A stretch of DNA of 8,664 bases from NCBI GenBank assembly GCA_012961655.1, contig DTYX01000768.1:1-8664 (forward strand). The letters run 5' to 3'. Source of the DNA: Candidatus Poribacteria bacterium (GTDB taxonomy: Bacteria; Poribacteria; WGA-4E; DTYX01). Under the pieces are notes generated by a model. That model was not told the origin of the DNA. It made no database searches and saw nothing but the letters and a program-made list of their open reading frames with translations. Position 1 is the first letter of the stretch, and each line of letters begins with the position of its first letter. The position numbers and the translations under genes are program-made. Positions 1 through 5,757 of the stretch are shown here, in pieces.

Positions 1-2753
1 AAACCGAGTTTGTTGAGACCATCAAAAAGAGCGGCGAGGCTTTAATCGACTTGATTAATGATATTCTTGACCTCTCCAAAGTGGAAGCGGGCAAGATGGA
101 AATTGAACTTCGTGAATTTGACCTACAAGAATTGATGGACAATGTAGTGACTGTGGTAGCCCCAAAAGCTCAGGAGAAGGGATTATCTTTGGAGATGTCA
201 TGCGAACCTGCGCCGTTGCCATGGATAGAGAACGACGAAACCAAAATTCGGCAGGTGTTGTTGAACCTACTGAGCAATGCAGTCAAATTCACCGAGACTG
301 GGGGCATTAAGGTAGATGTCTCGGTTAATCGTAGTAACGAATTTATTCGTTCTGAAATGACTGAAGTCATTACTACGATGAAAATGAATGAAAGCGCGCG
401 GTCCCGATACTCAGGATTTCGTCCCGATTCTATCGGGGCTCAACTTTTAATCTCCGTAACTGACACAGGGATAGGAATTCCTTCCGAGAAGCAAGAGAAG
501 ATATTTAATCCTTTTATACAAGCGGACAGTTCAACAACGAGAGAATATGGCGGCACAGGTTTAGGCTTAACACTGAGTAAACGAATCGTTGAGTTGCTTT
601 CTGGAAAGATTTGGTTTGAATCAGAAGAAGGGAAGGGAAGCGTCTTTTCTTTCTCCATACCAGTGGTAGTGATTGAACGTAGAATATCGCAAGATTTGAC
701 GTCAGTAGTAGCTGATGAGCTACGCCCAGACGCGCAGCCGGTAGTGCTCATCGTGGAAGATGACAAAGATACCATTAAATTGCTCACCCGCTGGCTAAAG
801 GAAGCGAATTACCAGGTGCATTCAGCGACGGAAGGCAATGAAGCTTTGTTGCAAGCCCAATATTATACACCAGATGTCATTTTGTTGGATATTATATTGC
901 CCGGCGAGATGGACGGATGGGATGTCTTGAGAGAACTAAAATCGAGCCGAATGACGCAGGAGATTCCTGTGGTCGTCTGTTCTGTGCTATCTGAAAGACA
1001 GAAAGCCTTTAGTCTGGGCGCAGTGGAGTATATTCAGAAGCCGATGCGCGAAGACGCATTGCTTCAACGTCTGGAGAATCTTTTGGGAACACCTAAAACG
1101 AGCCACGATTCTCGGGATGGCTTCGCCGACAAGCATGTGTTAGTGGTCGATGATGACTTCTCAGTTGTGAAGCTGTTCCAAAAACTCTTTACCGATGCCG
1201 GGGGACAAATAACCGTCACAGGAGTACAAAATGGTATTAAAGCGCTTGAATATCTTGAGAATGAGAAAAAAGCTGACCTCATCATCCTTGATTTGTTGAT
1301 GCCAGAGATGGACGGTTTTGAAACGTTAACTAGAATTAGGGACAATCCTGATACATGCGATATTCCCGTGATTATCTACACGGGTAAGGAACTTACGAAA
1401 GATGACCGACAGCGTCTCAATAACAGCTACGAACTCCTGCTCCAAAAAAGCAGAATGACTCCGGAGAAGTTGGTAGAGCAGATTAACCGCGTAATTACAT
1501 CCTCCCACGGGAAGGCGAAAGGCGAAAAACGGAAGGCAGAAGGAATGAGCATGCCAAAGCCTCCGACTTCTGATACGACCGAGTTTAGTACTATTCTGTT
1601 GGTAGAGGACAATGTCGCCAACGAGAAGTTGATGCGAAGTATCCTTGAGCGCGCTGATTACGCAGTTGATGTAGCGCATAACGGACAAGAAGCGTTGGAA
1701 ATGTTAGATTCTAACCGACATGCTCTGGTATTGATGGACATGCAGATGCCAGTGATGGATGGCTACGAAGCCACACGAAAAATTCGCGAGATGGGAATAC
1801 AGAGACAATCTTCTTCAGGGGAAAAAATGGATATTCCTATCATTGCCTTGACAGCTTATGCTATGAAGGGTGATGAGGCGAAAACTCTTGCAGCCGGGTG
1901 TAACGCGTATTTAACAAAACCTATTAATCGGCAGCAGTTGTTGGCTACGATTCAGCAGTTTTTATCCGCTCGAGAAACCAGTACACCGACCACAGCCGAA
2001 AAAAACGGTGATATATCAGCCCTTGAGCATAAACCTGGGGACTCGGATGCCGATGATGTAGTGGACTTGGAGTTACAGAAAACATACCTTGATGCGCTAT
2101 CACAATCAATCAAGGAATTCCGCCAGCATCTCGAAGGTAAAAATGCGGAACAAATTATGATTCTGGGACATGGCTTGAAAGACTCTGGTGGAGGCTATGG
2201 CTTTCCACAGATTTCGCATTTGGGCGAAATGATTGAACAGAGTGCCAAGGAAGAAGATTGGATGCTCCTTGAGCCATGCCTGGAACGATTGGCGCAAGAG
2301 TATGAGAATATCAAATTTATGTTGGTTGCGTCAACACAGGACAACCAAGTCATTGAGGATATGGACACTGGGCTGGCAGAGATGCCCGCCCCTACTGATG
2401 ATACCTCAAAATCTGTGATGGCTCTTGAAGAAGCGCTTGAACGAGTGTCTGGGGACAAGGATTTACTAAAGGAGCTCGTAGAGCTTTCTCTTGAGATTTA
2501 TCCTGAATACATCGATGAGATTAGAAAAGGTATTGAACAAAATGAACCGCAGAAGGTAAGAGAATCCGCCCATGCATTGAAAGGCTCTTCTGGAAACATA
2601 TCGGCAACTTCAATATACGAAATTGCTTATCGCTTGGAGACAATGGGTAAAGAAGGGGTTCTTGACGGAGCAAAGGAAGCGTTGGAAAATCTTGAATCGG
2701 AGATGGAGAGATTCAAAAAGTTCTTTTCTGAATATGATTGGAAAACGGGTTAG
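1..2753 (+). CDS. Hybrid sensor histidine kinase with three receiver and two Hpt domains (5' end missing)
   Basis: The reading frame is open from base 3, so the gene starts upstream. The TTG at 51 is an internal Leu in the dimerisation helix (LINDILDLSKVEAGK), not a start. Residues are numbered here from that codon. The phosphorylated His of the H-box is outside the window. Visible in order: end of HisKA; HATPase_c with N-box (N76), G1 DTGIGIP (138-144), F-box (IFNPF 151-155) and G2 GGTGLGL (167-173); receiver 1 (acidic E236/D237/D238, phospho-Asp D280, K330); receiver 2 (D367/D368, D414, T444, K466); receiver 3 (E519/D520, D563, T601, K623); Hpt 1 (H707 in GHGLKDSGGGYGF); Hpt 2 (H841 in AHALKGSSGN). 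All the phosphotransfer residues I can check are present. By family knowledge it autophosphorylates in response to a signal sensed upstream and relays phosphate His-Asp-His. The N-box to G1 spacing of 62 residues is unusually long because of a palindromic insert. Signal and target are unknown. The domain assignment is very secure. Confidence 0.96.
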   Translation, partial: TEFVETIKKSGEALIDLINDILDLSKVEAGKMEIELREFDLQELMDNVVTVVAPKAQEKGLSLEMSCEPAPLPWIENDETKIRQVLLNLLSNAVKFTETGGIKVDVSVNRSNEFIRSEMTEVITTMKMNESARSRYSGFRPDSIGAQLLISVTDTGIGIPSEKQEKIFNPFIQADSSTTREYGGTGLGLTLSKRIVELLSGKIWFESEEGKGSVFSFSIPVVVIERRISQDLTSVVADELRPDAQPVVLIVEDDKDTIKLLTRWLKEANYQVHSATEGNEALLQAQYYTPDVILLDIILPGEMDGWDVLRELKSSRMTQEIPVVVCSVLSERQKAFSLGAVEYIQKPMREDALLQRLENLLGTPKTSHDSRDGFADKHVLVVDDDFSVVKLFQKLFTDAGGQITVTGVQNGIKALEYLENEKKADLIILDLLMPEMDGFETLTRIRDNPDTCDIPVIIYTGKELTKDDRQRLNNSYELLLQKSRMTPEKLVEQINRVITSSHGKAKGEKRKAEGMSMPKPPTSDTTEFSTILLVEDNVANEKLMRSILERADYAVDVAHNGQEALEMLDSNRHALVLMDMQMPVMDGYEATRKIREMGIQRQSSSGEKMDIPIIALTAYAMKGDEAKTLAAGCNAYLTKPINRQQLLATIQQFLSARETSTPTTAEKNGDISALEHKPGDSDADDVVDLELQKTYLDALSQSIKEFRQHLEGKNAEQIMILGHGLKDSGGGYGFPQISHLGEMIEQSAKEEDWMLLEPCLERLAQEYENIKFMLVASTQDNQVIEDMDTGLAEMPAPTDDTSKSVMALEEALERVSGDKDLLKELVELSLEIYPEYIDEIRKGIEQNEPQKVRESAHALKGSSGNISATSIYEIAYRLETMGKEGVLDGAKEALENLESEMERFKKFFSEYDWKTG
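328..379. repeat. Cloverleaf-like palindromic element inside the kinase ATPase domain
   Basis: Every arm is a perfect Watson-Crick pairing. The outer stem is ATCGTAGT (328-335) with ACTACGAT (372-379). Hairpin A is AACGAAT (336-342) with ATTCGTT (345-351). A four-base spacer (352-355) follows, then hairpin B, AATGAC (356-361) with GTCATT (366-371) and loop TGAA. The outer stem can extend to 10 bp (328-337 with 370-379) at the cost of the hairpin bases. It is read through in frame as residues 93-110 of the kinase and supplies part of an extra loop between the N and G1 boxes. I infer a small mobile or dispersed palindrome. Copies elsewhere in the genome cannot be checked here. Confidence 0.8.
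401..439. repeat. Direct repeat plus hairpin (GTCCCGAT / ATCGGG) in the same kinase insert
   Basis: GTCCCGAT occurs at 401-408 and again at 421-428. The second copy forms a hairpin with ATCGGG at 432-437 over a 3-base loop (CCCGAT-TCT-ATCGGG), extendable through a G-U pair and a G-C pair to 421/439. It is translated as part of residues 117-130 (ending in RPDSIGA), within the extra segment of the HATPase domain. It lies 21 bases after the cloverleaf palindrome and may be a separate repeat unit or the 3' part of the same insertion. Confidence 0.65.
1512..1543 (+). repeat. Heptanucleotide tandem repeat in the receiver 2-receiver 3 linker
   Basis: The stretch reads as 7-base units: AAGGCGA, AAGGCGA, AAAACGG, AAGGCAG, then a partial AAGG. 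The first two units are identical and the later ones degenerate. It encodes a Lys/Glu/Gly-rich linker (around residues 488-498, KAKGEKRKAEG) between the second and third receiver domains. Because 7 is not a multiple of 3, gain or loss of one unit would shift the frame and remove receiver 3 and both Hpt domains. Confidence 0.6.
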
Positions 2754-2762
2754 GATATTATC

Positions 2763-3416
2763 ATGAAAATACTAATTACTGAAGATAATCTAGTCACTCA
2801 GCGCTTACTTGAAGCAACTTTGGAGAAGTATGGCTACGAGGTCATCTTATCTTCTAACGGTGAAGAAGCTTGGGAAAAGTATAGTTCTGAAAAACCCCCT
2901 CTGGCTATCATTGATTGGATGATACCGAAAATGGACGGCTTGGAACTTTGCCGTCGTATCCGCGATTCAGAGAGACAAGTAGGTGACGAGCATTGCTATA
3001 TTATCATACTGACTGGAAAAACTTCGACGTATGATGTAGTAGATGGACTGGACGCTGGCGCTGATGACTTTATGACAAAGCCTTTTGATAAGAAGGTTCT
3101 TTTGGCACGTATCCGAGCTGGAGAACGAATTATAGACCTTAGACAGCAGTTGGACAAAAAAAATAAGGAGTTAGAAAAAACAATCGGTCGCTTGGAAGAA
3201 GCTTTATCAAAAGTCAAAAAACTAGAGCGGTTATTGCCAATCTGCTCCTACTGCAAGAAAATCCGAGATGAGCAAGATTACTGGCACCAAGTGGAGGAGT
3301 ATATCACCCAGCATTCCGAAGCAAAATTCAGCCACGGTATTTGTCCAGACTGTTACGAGAAGTATGTTAAGCCAGAACTCAAAATTTTGGATGGGAGTCT
3401 GAAAAAGAGGAGATAG
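2763..3416 (+). CDS. Response regulator: receiver, coiled coil and C-terminal CxxC domain
   Basis: This 217-residue protein starts with a complete receiver domain (about 1-122): acidic pocket E7/D8, phospho-Asp D51 in IIDWMIPKMDG, T84 and K106 in TKPF. A charged heptad-like helix (about 125-157) follows. The C-terminal domain (158-205) has C161-x2-C164 (LPICSYCKKIRDE), then H191 and C194-x2-C197 (SHGICPDC). The spacing suggests a zinc site. I recognise this C-terminal module as one found on many bacterial receiver and PAS proteins, with no firmly known role. There is no HTH, GGDEF, EAL or other known output domain. The gene starts 9 bp after the hybrid kinase stop and 51 bp before motA, on the same strand. 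It is a plausible phosphate acceptor for the kinase's Hpt domains. A role in motility is inferred only from position. Confidence 0.93.
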   Translation: MKILITEDNLVTQRLLEATLEKYGYEVILSSNGEEAWEKYSSEKPPLAIIDWMIPKMDGLELCRRIRDSERQVGDEHCYIIILTGKTSTYDVVDGLDAGADDFMTKPFDKKVLLARIRAGERIIDLRQQLDKKNKELEKTIGRLEEALSKVKKLERLLPICSYCKKIRDEQDYWHQVEEYITQHSEAKFSHGICPDCYEKYVKPELKILDGSLKKRR

Positions 3417-3467
3417 AAAGACTCTGTCCAATCAGTAAATTGACGGTTTAAAAAAAATGAGGTTAAT

Positions 3468-4256
3468 ATGGATATCGCCACCCTCTTAGGAATTGCTTCT
3501 GGAATAATTATTCTCTTCGTTGCCATCGTAATGAATACAGGCGCGAGTCTCTTCCTCAGTCCGTTTTCGATGCTGGTCACCTTAGGCGGAACTATTGCTG
3601 CGACATTAATTACCTTCGCTATCTCAGATGTAATTGGCGTATTAAAGCTTGTGAAGGTTGCCTTTACCTATAAAGTATACGACCACACCAAAATTGTTGA
3701 ACGGATAATACATCTAACGGATGTAACAAGGCGAAAAGGCATGGTTGGTCTGATAGCGGAGATGGAAATGCTGGACGATGAATTTTTGAAGAGAGGGCTG
3801 GAACTGGTAGCTGAAGGCGCAAGTGATGATGATATCAGATATGTTTTGGAGATTGAAATTGCTACCACCGTAGAGCGGCATAAAAAGGGGAGAGAACTCT
3901 TTACCGCTATGGGAAAGTATGCCCCCGGTTTCGGAATGATTGGCACTCTAATAGGGTTGGTGCAGATGCTTCTCAATTTAGACAACCCTTCGAACATTGG
4001 CAAACCAATGGCCATGGCGCTTGTAACCACTTTCTATGGCGCTATATTGGCGAATCTAATATTCTTGCCGTTGGCGGGAAAATTGAAGAATCGTAGTGCC
4101 GAAGAGACGTTATTCAAGGAACTGATGTTGGAGGGAATAATACTGATTAACTCAGGAGAGAGCCCAAGGCAGGTCGGGGAACGTCTGAAAATATTTTTAC
4201 CCCCCAGGATACGGAATAATCTCGATACACGTGAACTTGCAAAGAAAGAGGAGTAA
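3468..4256 (+). CDS. motA: Flagellar motor stator protein MotA (PomA-like)
   Basis: The 262-residue product is the usual MotA/PomA length. It starts with MDIATLLG and has four membrane segments (about 3-22, 31-52, 150-170 and 183-204). The cytoplasmic loop has R88/R89 and E98, matching the charged residues that contact the rotor protein FliG. The conserved proline motif is YAPGFGMIGTLIGLV with P153. In the inner membrane MotA surrounds MotB and together they turn ion flow into torque. T160 (GMIGT) and T188 (VTTFYGA) match the threonines conserved in sodium-driven PomA (T158 and T186 there), while proton-type MotA usually has Ala at the first. Sodium use is therefore likely, though not proved. 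The start has a good Shine-Dalgarno, GAGG at 3459-3462, five bases upstream. It is followed by motB after 39 bp. Confidence 0.97.
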   Translation: MDIATLLGIASGIIILFVAIVMNTGASLFLSPFSMLVTLGGTIAATLITFAISDVIGVLKLVKVAFTYKVYDHTKIVERIIHLTDVTRRKGMVGLIAEMEMLDDEFLKRGLELVAEGASDDDIRYVLEIEIATTVERHKKGRELFTAMGKYAPGFGMIGTLIGLVQMLLNLDNPSNIGKPMAMALVTTFYGAILANLIFLPLAGKLKNRSAEETLFKELMLEGIILINSGESPRQVGERLKIFLPPRIRNNLDTRELAKKEE

Positions 4257-4295
4257 ATCTCGTGAGATAATAGTGCTCTGTAAAATTTGTAAATT

Positions 4296-5021
4296 ATGCG
4301 ACGAAAGAAAAAAGATTTTGAAGATGATGATATTGACACGTCAGGATGGCTGATGACCTACAGTGATATGGTCACCCTGCTTTTGACGTTCTTTATTCTT
4401 ATAATCGCTTTTGCTAACTACGATAAAACTAAATTCTGGTCAGTAATTGAATCAACGCGTGACGCTTTAGGAGGGTTAGGTGTATTGCCCCAGTGGAAAG
4501 AATCATTGCAAAGTGACTTACCACCCGACTCTTATAATCTGACAGAAGATGGAGAAATCAAAAACCTCATTGAGATAGCGCAAAGTATTAAAAATCTGAA
4601 TAAGGATATAGACTACAAAATTACAGATAAAGGTGTGGCAATCATACTGCCGGATAAATTCATTCTCTTCGACTCAGGCTCTGCCAAAATTAAGGAGGAA
4701 GCGCTGCCTACCTTGAGGCAAATCGCAGAGATTTTGCAAAAAGCGTTGAAAAGGAAGATACGCTATAATGATATTCAAATTGCAGGGCATGCTGATAATA
4801 GACCAATCCATACGAGTGAATTTGCCGATAATTGGGAGTTATCCGCAGCGCGTGCGACAAATGTGCTCAGACTCCTTGTCAATTATGGACTCGACAAAAG
4901 TCACTTGTCCGCAGTAGGATATGCAGACCAAAGACCGGTCGCGCCTAATGATACAGAGGAGGGGAAAACCAAAAACAGGAGGATAGAAATCGAAATTATA
5001 AAAGCAAAAAGACCTCATTAA
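4296..5021 (+). CDS. motB: Flagellar motor stator protein MotB (OmpA-like peptidoglycan-binding)
   Basis: The 241-residue protein has a basic N-terminus, then a single membrane helix (about 19-40) in the motif WLMTYSDMVTLLLTFF. D24 is the expected ion-binding aspartate. A periplasmic linker follows (about 45-110), then an OmpA/MotB peptidoglycan-binding domain (about 115-234) with FDSGSAKI, AGHADNRP, NWELSAARA and a terminal KNRRIEIEI. It anchors the stator to the cell wall and carries the ion channel with MotA. The start is tightly constrained: a TAA stop lies in frame at 4290-4292, and the next Met (residue 20) is inside the membrane helix. Yet no Shine-Dalgarno is visible in the AT-rich 20 bases before ATG 4296. 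It is followed by a 158-bp gap before fliL. Confidence 0.96.
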   Translation: MRRKKKDFEDDDIDTSGWLMTYSDMVTLLLTFFILIIAFANYDKTKFWSVIESTRDALGGLGVLPQWKESLQSDLPPDSYNLTEDGEIKNLIEIAQSIKNLNKDIDYKITDKGVAIILPDKFILFDSGSAKIKEEALPTLRQIAEILQKALKRKIRYNDIQIAGHADNRPIHTSEFADNWELSAARATNVLRLLVNYGLDKSHLSAVGYADQRPVAPNDTEEGKTKNRRIEIEIIKAKRPH

Positions 5022-5179
5022 ATCTAACGCTTAGTGTGAGTTATTGTATCATGACCAGCCAGGATAAGATAAGTTGTCATTGATTAACGCGGTAATGGAA
5101 GGATGGGTGCGTGTTCATATCTGAGTCAAGCAAACTAATTCACACCAGACGTTTTAGTTATCTACGGAGATTGTTATAA

Positions 5180-5671
5180 ATGAAAAATGAACAGAAAATG
5201 GAAGATGAAGTTGTAGAAGAACTGCAGCAGGAAAAAGGAAAGAGTAGAATTTTTTTCCTCGTGTTATCCTTAGTAATATTGGGAACGGTTGCTTATATAT
5301 TATACCTACAAGTAATTGGTCCTCTTATGGCAAAAAGGGCGGAAGCCAAAAAGAATTTACCGCAGCCCGTCGAAATGTATAATTTTCAACGCTTGACGAC
5401 CAATCCTGCAGAATCTGCCGGCAGAAGGTTCGTCGTAATCTCATTGGCAGCAGAACTTGAATTCCTCAAAAAGAAAGAACTTCTCGAAGAGTTAGAAAAC
5501 AAAGAAGCTCAACTCCGGCATATATTAATCGAAATTGTATCTAGCAAAACTGTTGAGGACTTAGAAACGAAGAAGGAAGAGCTGCGAAGAGAGATCGTTG
5601 ATAAGCTCAACGAAAGACTGGTTACAGGAAAACTAAAAGAAATCTACTTTACCGAATTTGCCATACAATAA
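5180..5671 (+). CDS. fliL: Flagellar basal body-associated protein FliL
   Basis: The 163-residue protein has a charged cytoplasmic N-terminus, one membrane helix (about 24-46) and a periplasmic domain. Family signatures are present: TTNPAESAGRRFVVIS (73-88), corresponding to the usual TNPAxSxGRRF motif, and the C-terminal IYFTEFAIQ (155-163). FliL associates with the stators around the basal body and affects their function; known effects vary among bacteria. A GGAG at 5166-5169 lies ten bases before the ATG. It sits between the stator genes and the C-ring genes, the usual neighbourhood. The protein is short and lacks extra domains. Confidence 0.94.
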   Translation: MKNEQKMEDEVVEELQQEKGKSRIFFLVLSLVILGTVAYILYLQVIGPLMAKRAEAKKNLPQPVEMYNFQRLTTNPAESAGRRFVVISLAAELEFLKKKELLEELENKEAQLRHILIEIVSSKTVEDLETKKEELRREIVDKLNERLVTGKLKEIYFTEFAIQ

Positions 5672-5691
5672 TCAGCATTTACAATTCCGCT

Positions 5692-5714
5692 GCGCGGTCC
5701 CCCTTCAGAATTCC
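5692..5714. repeat. Short repeat resembling the kinase insert, in the fliL-fliM gap
   Basis: GCGCGGTCCC at 5692-5701 matches 396-405 exactly, and the downstream TCAGAATTCC resembles TCAGGATTTC at 411-420, with a spacer two bases shorter. One copy is coding and one is not. This could be a fragment of a dispersed repeat family; with only two copies in view it could also be chance. Confidence 0.4.
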
Positions 5715-5746
5715 AAGCAGTAAAGAGTTAAAATCAGCGGCTATTT

Positions 5747-5750
5747 GGAG
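5747..5750 (+). promoter_or_regulatory. Ribosome binding site that fixes the TTG start of fliM
   Basis: GGAG lies seven bases before TTG 5758. The next in-frame ATG (residue 16) would remove most of the N-terminal LSQEEIDALM motif that binds phosphorylated CheY, so the TTG start is favoured by both the site and the protein family. Confidence 0.75.
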
Positions 5751-5757
5751 ACAAAAA

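Noticed and set aside
51..53. TTG at 51 as the start of the kinase gene
   Set aside because: The frame is open to the window edge and the upstream 16 codons (ending KKSGEALID) match the dimerisation helix of histidine kinases.
708..723. Perfect hairpin GTAGCT-GATG-AGCTAC between the ATPase domain and receiver 1
   Set aside because: Six base pairs in coding sequence; isolated hairpins of this size occur by chance in a window of this length. It may be worth including in a genome repeat search.
3417..3467. Terminator between the response regulator and motA
   Set aside because: There is an A-run (3450-3457) but no stable GC stem; on the + strand this is not a terminator.
3995..4010. Hairpin CATTGG-CAAA-CCAATG in motA
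   Set aside because: The codons specify conserved MotA residues (NIGKPMA), so the palindrome is probably incidental.
5022..5179. Possible promoter or terminator in the 158-bp motB-fliL gap
   Set aside because: TTGTCA at 5074 has no -10 at a proper distance. The inverted repeats AACTAA/TTAGTT (5133-5138 and 5154-5159) and ATTA/TAAT (5083-5096) are short and lack a T-run. No sigma28 or sigma54 consensus is seen.
5687..5740. Inverted repeat CCGCTG/CAGCGG in the fliL-fliM gap
   Set aside because: Only six bases with a 42-base loop; too weak to call a regulatory structure or terminator.
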